A DNA stretch of 64,000 bases, taken from NCBI GenBank assembly GCA_051881455.1, contig JBJEPX010000005.1:9221-73220 (forward strand). The letters are read 5' to 3'. The notes below the pieces were generated by a model. It was not told the DNA's origin. It did no database searches and saw only the letters and a list, made by a program, of their open reading frames with translations. This DNA comes from Fimenecus sp051881455 (lineage in GTDB: Bacteria; Bacillota; Clostridia; Oscillospirales; Acutalibacteraceae). The position numbers and the translations under genes were made by a program. Shown one piece after another: positions 33,629-41,124 of the stretch. The stretch's first letter is position 1. Every line of letters begins with the position of its first letter.

Positions 33629-34504
33629 ATGAGCGAAAACCGAAGTCGTATTCATTTTTTGAACACAGGAATGTCAGATTGCATTTTGCTTGAAAGCAAC
33701 GGGCATTTTGCTTTGATTGACGCGGCTGAGGATACGGATTTTCCTGCCGATAAGTCCCATCTTAATACAGGCGGATATGAACAGCGCGTGGTGGATTATC
33801 TGCTTAATAACTGCCGCGGGGCGGACGGAACCGTGTATCTTGATTTTGTATTGGGAACTCATGCTCATTCCGACCATTTAGGCGGTTTTGATACCGTTAT
33901 ACTGCACCCCGAAATTTGCGTGGGAGGAGCGTATCTGCGCCCTTATGATGAAAATAAAGTTTTCGTAATGGAGCGAATCCGCTGGGATAACACAGAGGTT
34001 TACAATCAGATGATGGAGGCTCTCACGAAAACAAAAACGCCCGTTTATACGGATTTTGACGGAAAAACCGTTGAAATGGGCGATTTTAAAATAACCTTTT
34101 ATTACTGCGGCAAAGGATCCGAAAAAAGCATTTTTAAATACGGCGAGAATATACACACCGTAGTAACTCTTGCGGAATGTAACGGCACGAAAGCCCTGCT
34201 TGCAGGCGATATGAACTACAAGGCAGGCGACGAGCGCCGCATCGGAAATATAGTGGGCAAGGTGGATTTGTTGAAAGTGGGACACCACGGTGTGTTCGGC
34301 TCAACCTCATCTCGTTTCTTGCGGAAAACCGCTCCGAAAATTGCCGTTGTCACAAATTCATTGAAAAGAATGTATCCCGATGTGCGCTTAAAACTGCGCC
34401 GTTCACATACGGAATTGCATACAACGGTGGAGGAAAACGGTATCATCGCCGCCCTCGGGGCAAACGGTGAAATAAAACTGAAAACCGATATTCATAAAGA
34501 ATAA
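33629..34504 (+). CDS. Metallo-beta-lactamase-fold hydrolase (ComEC C-terminal type)
   Basis: This 291-residue MBL protein begins RIHFLNTGMSDCILLESNG, which matches the ComEC/Rec2 MBL subfamily. It carries the metal motif THAHSDHLGG (about 76-85) and a later GHHG segment (VGHHGVFGSTS). No membrane segment or signal is present, so it is probably cytosolic. GAGGT lies before the ATG. It is third in the GtrA operon. The substrate is unknown; relatives act on nucleic acids or phosphodiesters. Confidence 0.85.
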   Translation: MSENRSRIHFLNTGMSDCILLESNGHFALIDAAEDTDFPADKSHLNTGGYEQRVVDYLLNNCRGADGTVYLDFVLGTHAHSDHLGGFDTVILHPEICVGGAYLRPYDENKVFVMERIRWDNTEVYNQMMEALTKTKTPVYTDFDGKTVEMGDFKITFYYCGKGSEKSIFKYGENIHTVVTLAECNGTKALLAGDMNYKAGDERRIGNIVGKVDLLKVGHHGVFGSTSSRFLRKTAPKIAVVTNSLKRMYPDVRLKLRRSHTELHTTVEENGIIAALGANGEIKLKTDIHKE

Positions 34505-34511
34505 AAGAGCA

Positions 34512-34534
34512 GGGAACGCTTGGCAAAGCGTTCC
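34512..34534. terminator. Hairpin between convergent genes
   Basis: GGGAACGCTT and AAGCGTTCCC form a 10-bp stem with a 4-base loop, followed by TTAATTTATTTT. It probably ends the GtrA operon and the convergent Pr6Pr gene. Confidence 0.65.
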
Positions 34535-34540
34535 CTTAAT

Positions 34541-35203
34541 TTATTTTCTTTTCTTGCCTAATAGTCTGTCCAGTACATAAAGCAGATATCCCATGGCTAT
34601 GTATATAACGGACATGACAATAATCACCAATACGGCTTTCCCCGTGCCCAGCAGATCAAAATCCATAAACGGATATGGATAACGGCTTACAGTGTTGCCG
34701 AAACCGCTGAACATCAGGGGACTTACCTTAGCACGCACAACCGCAAAAATAAGGTATGCAATCGGTATTAAAGTCCAAACCAAAGGGTCAAAGCTTTTAA
34801 AACTGCCTTTTGGGGTGAATAAAAGATAATCGAAAAATACCATTAAAGGCACAACGGTGTGAACAAGTCGGTTGGATATTATAAGCATTGGCGATAAAAT
34901 TCCGCCCGCCTCCATATTGCCTGATAAAAGCAGATGATATGCGATTCCTGTCAGGGCAATGCACATAACTATTGCACCTTTCACCGCGGACTTTTCCGAT
35001 TTGGGGCGCATTATCATAAGATATGCAAAATAAAAGAAACATATGAAATTTGAAATCATTGTGTAATAGCAGGAAAGCATGATAAGATTATCTGCGCTTC
35101 CTATCTTCGCTATTGCGGCATATTGTAATATAATTCCCGCCTCGCAAAGAACAAGAAAAAGAAATCTGTAAATTGATTTGAATATGTTGTTTTTTATGTA
35201 CAT
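34541..35203 (-). CDS. Pr6Pr-family membrane protein
   Basis: This 220-residue polytopic protein has six predicted helices. LQYAAIAKIGSADNLIMLSC, YYTMISNFICFFYF and HTVVPLMVFFDYLLF are typical of the Pr6Pr (FAR-17a/AIG1-like) family. Function is not established. A GGAGA site lies before the ATG. It follows the Sfp-type transferase by about 12 bases and is probably cotranscribed with it. Confidence 0.75.
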   Translation of the reverse strand: MYIKNNIFKSIYRFLFLVLCEAGIILQYAAIAKIGSADNLIMLSCYYTMISNFICFFYFAYLMIMRPKSEKSAVKGAIVMCIALTGIAYHLLLSGNMEAGGILSPMLIISNRLVHTVVPLMVFFDYLLFTPKGSFKSFDPLVWTLIPIAYLIFAVVRAKVSPLMFSGFGNTVSRYPYPFMDFDLLGTGKAVLVIIVMSVIYIAMGYLLYVLDRLLGKKRK

Positions 35204-35215
35204 TATTATTTCTCC

Positions 35216-35731
35216 TTATCCTGCTTTTTCACAGAGCGTTATTATATAATCATTTGCCTGTTCTGTGTGAAAAACAACATCGTTTAGCGAAAACACATCA
35301 AAGCCCTTAAAAATCTCCCCGGTTCCCGTACCGAGGATTTTGCTGTATGCTTCTTTTTTTGTCCAAATCTCGTAGAAACTGACAGCATCCTTCCTGCGGT
35401 TAAAGAATTCCAGCTCGCTATCCTTGAAAAATCTCTCTGCAAGGCGGCAAAAATTTCGGCTATCATCAATATATTCAATATCTATGCCCACGGGCTTGTC
35501 GCTTGTGCAAACGGCAATCATATTTTCGCTGTGAGAAATGCTCACAAAGCAGTTGTCCGCCAGGGGCTTGCCGTTTTTTTCATAGTGAAGATTTAAGACG
35601 CCCATATCAATAAGTGCGGCTGCGGCGGCAAGACTTTCACCTTTTTTGCAGTGGGAAATTACATTTTCGGGAAATGTTTCGGGCAGATTTAAGGATTCAT
35701 CCGTATAGTCAAAAAAATAAACCGATGTCAT
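35216..35731 (-). CDS. 4'-phosphopantetheinyl transferase (Sfp type)
   Basis: The start is an ATG preceded by GAGGG, giving 171 residues, which is short for the Sfp class (about 220). It retains FVSISHSENM, PVGIDIEYID (Mg2+-binding Asp/Glu) and FYEIWTKKEAYSK (catalytic Glu/Lys). The enzyme transfers the CoA phosphopantetheine arm to carrier proteins. No acyl carrier or synthase gene is near, so its partner is encoded elsewhere. The upstream longer frame has no start site. Confidence 0.9.
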   Translation of the reverse strand: MTSVYFFDYTDESLNLPETFPENVISHCKKGESLAAAAALIDMGVLNLHYEKNGKPLADNCFVSISHSENMIAVCTSDKPVGIDIEYIDDSRNFCRLAERFFKDSELEFFNRRKDAVSFYEIWTKKEAYSKILGTGTGEIFKGFDVFSLNDVVFHTEQANDYIITLCEKAG

Positions 35732-35789
35732 AATTTTTTCCCTCGTTTCATAACTGATTTTACCACATTTTATTTTTACAGTAAACAAA

Positions 35790-35817
35790 AAAATGCCGTT
35801 TTCCTAAACGGCATTTT
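35790..35817. promoter_or_regulatory. Perfect palindrome in a divergent intergenic region
   Basis: AAAATGCCGTTT (35790-35801) and AAACGGCATTTT (35806-35817) form a perfect 12-bp inverted repeat with a 4-base loop. It lies between two divergent genes, so it is not an ordinary terminator of either. It may be an operator, an attenuating hairpin or a relic. Confidence 0.4.
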
Positions 35818-35924
35818 AAAATTTTTTCTCTGTTTTCTGCCCTTATATTACCACAAAACGGCGAAAAAATCAAGTCTTGAACATTTCTGAATTTTGAGGT
35901 ATTAAGAATAATGAGGTGATTTTA

Positions 35925-36824
35925 ATGGATAAAAAAGAAAGTATGACCGCACTCACATCTCTTTTCGCCCGTGCATGGCATAACGAGGAGTATGCAGTAC
36001 AGGTTTTGGAGGACAGTATTTCCCGAAAACTGTTGACAGACAAAGAATATGAAGGCATATGCTCTCATATGGCAGGGGGTGTTTCATTTTTCAATCCGCA
36101 GTTTGAGGGCACACCGAAACAGGCTTTGTCGTATATCGCCGCAGAGTATCTTTGTCCGTCGGTGCTGTCCCGTGGGGCGTTCAGCGAAGATTCGCTCCGT
36201 AATGCAGTGCAAATAGGCGCATCGCAATACTTGATTTTGGGCGCAGGGTACGATACCTTCGCTTACCGTCAGCCACCGTACGCAGAGAGTTTAAAGATTT
36301 TTGAGCTTGACCGTGAAAATATGATACAGGATAAAATATCACGCCTTGCCAGCGCCGGGATAACTCCGCCCGAAAATGTACGGTATGTTGCCGCGGATTT
36401 AACTGAAAACGGTTGGGAAAAAGCCATTTTGCAAAATCCCGATTTCAACCGCGGTGCAAATACCTTTTGCAGTCTTTTGGGGCTTGTGTATTATCTTACA
36501 ACTGCGGATTTTGCACGTTTGCTTTGCACTTTGCGCGATTTGCTTTGTGAGAGCAGCACGCTTGTTTTTGATTATCCCAATAAAAAAACGGATTTACGGG
36601 CTGAAAAGCAGGCGGCGCTTGCCCGTGGCGCAGATGAGCCCATGTACGGGCGTTACAGCGAAAGTGAGCTTATCCGCCTGCTTTCCGACTGCGGCTTTCG
36701 TGTTTATGAGCATTTGACGCCGCAGGAAACTACATCACGCTTTTTTACTTTGTATAACCGCGCAAATCCGCAAAATCCCCTTAATGCGTTTGAGAATACA
36801 AGCCTTTGTCTCGCTGTGCGTAAA
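35925..36824 (+). CDS. Leucine carboxyl methyltransferase-family SAM methyltransferase
   Basis: The start is the ATG after GAGGTGAT, giving 300 residues. Features of the LCM/PPM1 family are RxxxFD-type N-terminal helices, the SAM loop QYLILGAGYDTFAYR (about 104-118), FELDRENM, and LVYYLTTADFARLL. Bacterial members methylate small acids or polyketide intermediates; the substrate here is unknown. An Sfp-type transferase lies on the divergent strand, which allows but does not prove a role in natural product metabolism. Confidence 0.85.
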
Positions 36825-36837
36825 TGAAATTACGTTG

Positions 36838-37500
36838 TCAAATTGAAACGTTCTTTCCTGTGTAATCGGCAGGGGAAACAGCGGTACCGTTTTTGTAAAT
36901 TTCAAGGTGTAAATGCACGCCCTCTGCTTTTTCAATGGGTATTTCGCCCAAAGTACCGATTTTATCGTTGATTTTTACTGCCGCTCCGGGTTGAAGAGTG
37001 CTGTCCTTTACAAAGCCTCTGTATTCGGCGGTAATTCCGTTTCCGTGGTCGATTGATACAACCGTTCCCCACAGGGGATCGTCACGCACAGCAGTTACCG
37101 TTCCGCCGTATATTGCCTTAACAGGGTCGCCTGCAACCCCCTTATAATCGGCTCCGTTATGAGTACGCCAATCTCCCGTTGTGGTGTTTTTAATGAGTTC
37201 TCCCTTTGAAAATTCACGGCTAATTCCGTTTTCAAGGGGCATTGCGAAATAAATACTTGTGGGTGTTTGTGTTGTGGTGTAACGGTCGTCTTTAATGCTT
37301 GTGACAGGCTCGTTCACACGCTTTTCCTCTTTGGTGGTTTGCACCTGTGAAGTGCTCGTTTTCGATGAAGCATCTTCTTTCGGCAGATTGTTTTTTCTGT
37401 TTGACATCCAAAAAGAGAATAGAGCAGTCAGGCAAAGGCCGAGTGCGGCGGCGGAATATAAGCCCTTTTTGAAATTTTCCTTATTTATACTTTTTTTCAA
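36838..37500 (-). CDS. Membrane-anchored M23 (LytM) peptidase, SpoIIQ-like
   Basis: I place the start at a TTG eight bases after GGAGGT; the longer frame upstream is only a shadow of the neighbouring lipoprotein gene. The 220 residues have one N-terminal membrane helix (GLYSAAALGLCLTALFSFW), a Ser/Thr-rich linker and an M23 domain with complete zinc ligands: THNGADYKG (HxxxD) and HLHLEIY (HxH). Size and layout match SpoIIQ, the forespore partner of SpoIIIAH; clostridial SpoIIQ keeps the zinc ligands. The Shine-Dalgarno sequence lies in one arm of a hairpin. Confidence 0.78.
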   Translation of the reverse strand: MKKSINKENFKKGLYSAAALGLCLTALFSFWMSNRKNNLPKEDASSKTSTSQVQTTKEEKRVNEPVTSIKDDRYTTTQTPTSIYFAMPLENGISREFSKGELIKNTTTGDWRTHNGADYKGVAGDPVKAIYGGTVTAVRDDPLWGTVVSIDHGNGITAEYRGFVKDSTLQPGAAVKINDKIGTLGEIPIEKAEGVHLHLEIYKNGTAVSPADYTGKNVSI

Positions 37501-37506
37501 AATAAT

Positions 37507-37537
37507 GCACCTCCGTACATATTTTGTACAGAGGTGC
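37507..37537 (-). promoter_or_regulatory. Hairpin that buries the ribosome binding site of the M23 gene
   Basis: On the minus strand GCACCTCTGTAC and GTACGGAGGTGC form a 12-bp stem (one U-G pair) around a 7-base loop. The right arm contains the GGAGGT used by the TTG start. The structure could limit translation unless opened, or act as a weak terminator after the lipoprotein gene. Confidence 0.55.
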
Positions 37538-37543
37538 TGATAA

Positions 37544-37963
37544 TTATACTTCTGTTTCTTCCGAATTGTCGGTATTGCTTGTTGCTTCGGGGGGAGCTTC
37601 ACTCTGCGGAGCGTCAGTTGACGGCTCGGTAGGCGGTGCTGTGTTTTCCGTTGAAGGCGCAGTTGTTGTAGTCGTGGTTGTAGCAGAAGACGGTTGAGGA
37701 CTTGTGCTTGACGGTTTAGGATTTGAAGGACGCCTTGTAGGTGAGGTGGCGGGAGTTGAGGAGCTCTCCTCGCTCTCGGTTTCCTCCTCGGTTGTTTCCT
37801 CCGAAACAGGCTCTGTTTCAGGCTCGGTTGTAGTTGCCGTGTCCTCTGCTTTTTGTGTGATTTCAGGTGCGGGTCCAACCTTTTCATATTTATCCTTTGC
37901 GCCGCAACCTGCGAACAAAACTGCCATAGTAATTAACAGAATACAAGCGATTATCTTTTTCAT
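37544..37963 (-). CDS. Lipoprotein with Thr/Ser/Pro/Glu-rich tail
   Basis: The start is the ATG after AAAGGAG, giving 139 residues. The signal peptide ends in LFAGC (lipobox, Cys about 20). The rest is low-complexity and disordered, dominated by Thr, Ser, Pro and Glu (TTTEPETEP, SSSTPATSPTRRPSNP, TTTTTTAP). It has no domain and is probably a cell-wall-spanning spacer. Its leader is joined directly to the right-hand neighbour, a 225-bp repeat element. Confidence 0.72.
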   Translation of the reverse strand: MKKIIACILLITMAVLFAGCGAKDKYEKVGPAPEITQKAEDTATTTEPETEPVSEETTEEETESEESSSTPATSPTRRPSNPKPSSTSPQPSSATTTTTTTAPSTENTAPPTEPSTDAPQSEAPPEATSNTDNSEETEV

Positions 37964-37979
37964 TTTAATTTTCTCCTTT

Positions 37980-38204
37980 AAGGTGAGGGGAGTCGAACAC
38001 AATATGCCTAAAATTTGATATTACGGTGCATTTTCACTTTTTCACCGTTGTCGGGCGTCAGCCCGACCGCCGTCTCAAAAGCAAAAATCCATCCGTACTC
38101 TCTGCATTTTCGGTGCAGAGCAGTTTAAAACGAGTAGATTTTTAACGCAGGTCAGGCGAAAATATGCCGTTTTAAACCATATCGGGTTCAACTCCCCTCA
38201 CCTT
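37980..38204 (+). repeat. 225-bp MITE-like element, copy 2
   Basis: This has the same length and orientation as the element at 17835-18059 and starts AAGGTGAGGGGAGTCGAAC. Its right terminal repeat ends ACTCCCCTCACCTT, which here pairs even better with the left end than in copy 1. The left end abuts the AAAGGAG of the lipoprotein gene, and the right end abuts the 16-bp hairpin after the C92-like hydrolase gene. It therefore sits exactly between two genes and could influence transcription of the lipoprotein. Confidence 0.75.
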
Positions 38205-38249
38205 AGGGTAACGGTAATAATCCGAACCACGGTTTATTACCGTTACCCT
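38205..38249. terminator. Strong hairpin at the end of the C92-like hydrolase gene
   Basis: AGGGTAACGGTAATAA and TTATTACCGTTACCCT form a perfect 16-bp stem with a 13-base loop. On the minus strand it directly follows the stop of the hydrolase gene, but no T run follows because the 225-bp element begins at once. Termination may therefore be impaired. Confidence 0.55.
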
Positions 38250-39123
38250 ATATTATATTTCCGTAAATCTGAACGATTTCAAGTTCTTCACTGTGCAGTA
38301 TTTCATATGGCGTTACAATATTTCCGCCGTTTGAATCAATATCTATACCGAATTGATTATAAGCATACCAAACCAAATGTGCGCAATGTGTCGATTCGGG
38401 GAGTTCGTCCGCATCGCCTTTGCCCAATATATCCGAAAACAGTGAATATTCAATACCCACAAGATTTCCTGCGGCATAATCGGCGATTTTTGCCCTTGTT
38501 TCACTGTCAGTGTTTTTTGCGCGAAGCACCGCAACTAACGGAAAACTGTTCCATTCGGCGAGAGAACCGGAGTCTGACTTTTTGCCCATCATCACTGCCT
38601 GAACAGTCTGCGCCTTTCCTGCGTCCGTAACAATCGCCGCGTGACCGTGGCGCCAGCCGAGGGAGTGAATACTCAGCGTCAAAATAATGTCGCCGTTCTG
38701 TATATCGGCAAAGGGCGGATTGGAAATAGTATTTCCCTCGCTGTCGGTTATTACCTCGTGGTGTGCGAAAATTCCCGCTCTCTCGCAGTCAAAATCTTTA
38801 TCCTTTGTGTAATAATTTCTGTATTCTTCAATTAACTCCTCATTGCCGTCCCATATCAAACGGTCAACCGCAGGCTTTCCCAAGCCTGTTTGGGAAAAAA
38901 TCATTTCATAATCTTCATCACTAAGTGAATTTCTTGCCTCTATCTTGTTATGTACGAGGCGCCAAACCTCGTCGTTGACCTGTGACGCGTCTTTATACGC
39001 TCTCAAATCGGCAATCTCACTCAAAAGATAATCCGCCGGTTTAAAAAGAATAACGGCAACAAGCAAAATTGTGATAAACCTCACAAAACCGTTCTTTTTC
39101 TTTCGATTGTTCACTACATTCAA
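38248..39123 (-). CDS. YiiX/C92-type permuted papain-fold hydrolase
   Basis: This 291-residue protein has an N-terminal membrane anchor (FVRFITILLVAVILFKPADY) and an outer domain of the NlpC/P60-like C92 family. IQNGDIILTLSIHS and RHGHAAIVTDAG hold the conserved His, and STHCAHLVWYAYNQFG holds the Cys. Members are thought to act on amide or thioester bonds in the envelope or on lipids. It overlaps the patatin gene by four bases, so the two are cotranscribed, perhaps in lipid turnover. Confidence 0.8.
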   Translation of the reverse strand: MNVVNNRKKKNGFVRFITILLVAVILFKPADYLLSEIADLRAYKDASQVNDEVWRLVHNKIEARNSLSDEDYEMIFSQTGLGKPAVDRLIWDGNEELIEEYRNYYTKDKDFDCERAGIFAHHEVITDSEGNTISNPPFADIQNGDIILTLSIHSLGWRHGHAAIVTDAGKAQTVQAVMMGKKSDSGSLAEWNSFPLVAVLRAKNTDSETRAKIADYAAGNLVGIEYSLFSDILGKGDADELPESTHCAHLVWYAYNQFGIDIDSNGGNIVTPYEILHSEELEIVQIYGNII

Positions 39124-39959
39124 TCCTTTATGAAAGCTTTGATTTTCTCTGCATCGTTAAAACCTTTATTATAAAGCGCAATAAGGTCGTTTTTATTCCT
39201 GCTTAATGTGTTTACATTACAACAGTCGTCAGGTGCCACAATAAGCACCTTGCCTTTCTTTTGCAATTCCCGTATATACTTAATATCATCATTGTATTTA
39301 TCAACAGAAGACACAAGCAGTTTTGCGGTTTCGGGATACTTTCTTACCGCCCTATCAAAAAAGCCTGCGGGCAATCTGTGGCGCTTCATATACTCCACGG
39401 GGCGGGTAAGCGTTACAACCACCTTGTCACAGCCTGCGTCCAGTGCTCTTTTAATGGGAACGGGATCCGACAGACCGCCGTCATAATAGGCCTTGCCGTT
39501 TTTCTCATACGCTTTGCAAACCATAGGAATACAGCAGGAGGCTTTCAGCTCGAAATAATCGTCCTCTTGAATATCAGAAAAACTGAAATATTCGGGCTTG
39601 CCTGTTTCGGCATCGGTTGAAACAATGTAAAATTCACATTCCTTGCTTCTCATTTTTTCAAAATCGAGAGGGTCCTCTCCACCGTGTGCGGTGAGAGTGG
39701 TGTATATATAGTCAAGGTCAATATATGAGCCCTTTTTAATAAAATTATAAAAACTCATATACTCGCGGCGAAAGGAGTAATCATTGTAAAACCTCAAACA
39801 TCTCCCGCGCTGGTCGGCGAGAAAGGAGATTATGTTTGCACTTCCCGCGGAAACACCGAGATAATACGAAAATTCAATATTTTCATCAATACAGCGGTCA
39901 AGTACTCCCGCGCCGTAAACGGCTCGCATTCCGCCGCCCACATCAATATATCCGACCAT
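39120..39959 (-). CDS. Patatin-like phospholipase
   Basis: The start is the ATG after CGGAGG, giving 279 residues. Patatin motifs are the oxyanion loop DVGGGMRAVYGAG (about 5-17), the nucleophile elbow YLGVSAGS (about 37-44) and the catalytic Asp in DGGLSDPVP. It hydrolyses acyl chains from phospholipids or related lipids. There is no signal peptide. A promoter TTGCAA-N17-TATACT (minus strand, 40036-40008) lies upstream. Confidence 0.9.
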   Translation of the reverse strand: MVGYIDVGGGMRAVYGAGVLDRCIDENIEFSYYLGVSAGSANIISFLADQRGRCLRFYNDYSFRREYMSFYNFIKKGSYIDLDYIYTTLTAHGGEDPLDFEKMRSKECEFYIVSTDAETGKPEYFSFSDIQEDDYFELKASCCIPMVCKAYEKNGKAYYDGGLSDPVPIKRALDAGCDKVVVTLTRPVEYMKRHRLPAGFFDRAVRKYPETAKLLVSSVDKYNDDIKYIRELQKKGKVLIVAPDDCCNVNTLSRNKNDLIALYNKGFNDAEKIKAFIKD

Positions 39960-40007
39960 AAAATACCTCCGTAAGACGGACAAAAGCTTAATTATAATTC
40001 TTGTTTG

Positions 40008-40036
40008 AGTATAGCATATATTTTTTATTATTGCAA
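40008..40036 (-). promoter_or_regulatory. Promoter of the patatin/C92-like operon
   Basis: Minus strand TTGCAA (40036-40031), 17 bases, TATACT (40013-40008). Confidence 0.7.
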
Positions 40037-40106
40037 ACCGGAAAGCGATTTAAACCTTGAATTTTTTTCTTGCTTTCGGAAAGAATAATGCAAAAGGAGT
40101 GATTAT

Positions 40107-40550
40107 ATGTCAACAAGCAATAAAGAATACGACAAAATGGCGAAAAAGGCTTCGCCGCCCTCACCGAAAATAATCGACTGTATAAAAGCCTTCGTTATAG
40201 GCGGCCTAATATGCACCTTCGGGCAGTTTCTTAACTGGATTTTCGCCCGTCAAGGCTTCTCGGAGGAGTATGTTAAAGCGTTAACTCCGTCGGTGTTGAT
40301 TATTATTACCGCAATTCTTACGGGAATAGGAGTTTTCGATAAAATCGCCAAGCACGCAGGAGCGGGAACGATTGTACCCATAACCGGCTTTGCCAATTCT
40401 GTTGTATCGCCCGCTCTTGAATTTAAAACAGAGGGATTTGTTATGGGCGTGGGCGCCAATATATTTAAAATTGCAGGTCCTGTTATCGCATACGGCATAT
40501 TTGCAGGCGTTATTTACGGACTCATTTACTATTTAATGCAAATGATATAA
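40107..40550 (+). CDS. spoVAC: Stage V sporulation protein AC
   Basis: This 147-residue inner-membrane protein belongs to the SpoVA channel, which moves dipicolinic acid into the spore and releases it on germination. KKASPPSPKIIDCIKAFVIG, the GTIVPITGFANSVVSPALEF loop and the C-terminal helices are characteristic. AAAAGGAG precedes the ATG. Normally spoVAC is followed by spoVAD and spoVAE; here no such gene follows, so this is a lone copy and the partners must be elsewhere. Confidence 0.94.
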   Translation: MSTSNKEYDKMAKKASPPSPKIIDCIKAFVIGGLICTFGQFLNWIFARQGFSEEYVKALTPSVLIIITAILTGIGVFDKIAKHAGAGTIVPITGFANSVVSPALEFKTEGFVMGVGANIFKIAGPVIAYGIFAGVIYGLIYYLMQMI

Positions 40551-40580
40551 TTATCAATCATTGTTCTCACAATAAAATAT

Positions 40581-41010
40581 AAAAAAAGGGGGTAGCATAT
40601 GCTACCCCTGTAAATTTAAAAAGCCCCGTCCGCAAAGACAGGAGCTTTTAGGGTTTCATTCGGAGCACAACGCCGTTTATAACAGTATCTTCTTTCGGTT
40701 CAGCCGCATACGCGGCAACAGTGTACCAACCTGTCCCACCCTTGCCGTTAGGTCAGAAGACCATCGGCTATGGTTTACCGAATGCTGAATACTGATGTTG
40801 CAACTTAAACGGTACCTGCTTCGGCAGCCGCCGGAACGCCGCTGCGCAAAGAAATTACATTATAATGCGAAAATCGGTCGGGCACGCCCTCCGGCTTCCC
40901 GCAAAACAAGGCTCTTTCAGTACGCTCACGGCGGATAATCTAATCCATTAGCCATCACATTCCATCAAAAACCCAGAACACTTGAATCTACCCAAATTCA
41001 AGTATTCCGT
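40581..41010 (-). ncRNA. Large structured noncoding RNA candidate, family not identified
   Basis: The minus strand has a promoter (TTTACA 41044-41039, 17 bases, TAAAAT 41021-41016), predicting a start near 41009. The transcript would end at a terminator 40581-40608 (GGGGTAGC/GCTACCCC and seven U). Between them there is no coding potential but a nested set of helices: a 5' hairpin ACTTGAAT/ATTCAAGT (40980-41003), a closing helix GGGTTT/AAACCC (40969-40974 with 40651-40656), CCGTTTA/TAAACGG (40806-40812 with 40673-40679) and CAGTAT/ATACTG (40789-40794 with 40683-40688). Smaller hairpins, e.g. ACCAT/ATGGT and GCCGC/GCGGC, lie inside. A second terminator-like hairpin is at 40618-40650. I do not recognise RNase P, tmRNA, SRP or 6S features. 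A known large RNA such as raiA cannot be excluded. Confidence 0.7.
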
Positions 41011-41015
41011 CAAAC

Positions 41016-41044
41016 ATTTTATCACCGATTTGTAAATTTGTAAA
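41016..41044 (-). promoter_or_regulatory. Promoter of the structured RNA
   Basis: Minus strand TTTACA (41044-41039), exactly 17 bases, TAAAAT (41021-41016). Confidence 0.7.
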
Positions 41045-41124
41045 GGGCAAAAGTAAAATTATTGAATTTTTCACAAATTATTATGCCGCTTTAATAAAAA
41101 ACACAGCATAGTATATGATTTTTG

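Noticed and set aside
36838..37887. Long 349-codon frame upstream of the M23 gene with an Arg/Gln/Pro-rich start
   Set aside because: Its first part is the out-of-frame reading of the lipoprotein's Thr/Ser/Pro codons. The real start, with a ribosome site, is the TTG at 37500.
40581..41010. RNase P RNA, tmRNA, SRP RNA or 6S RNA
   Set aside because: None of the universal segments I would expect (such as the GAAAGUCC and ACAGAA regions of RNase P or the tRNA-like end of tmRNA) is present on the transcribed strand.
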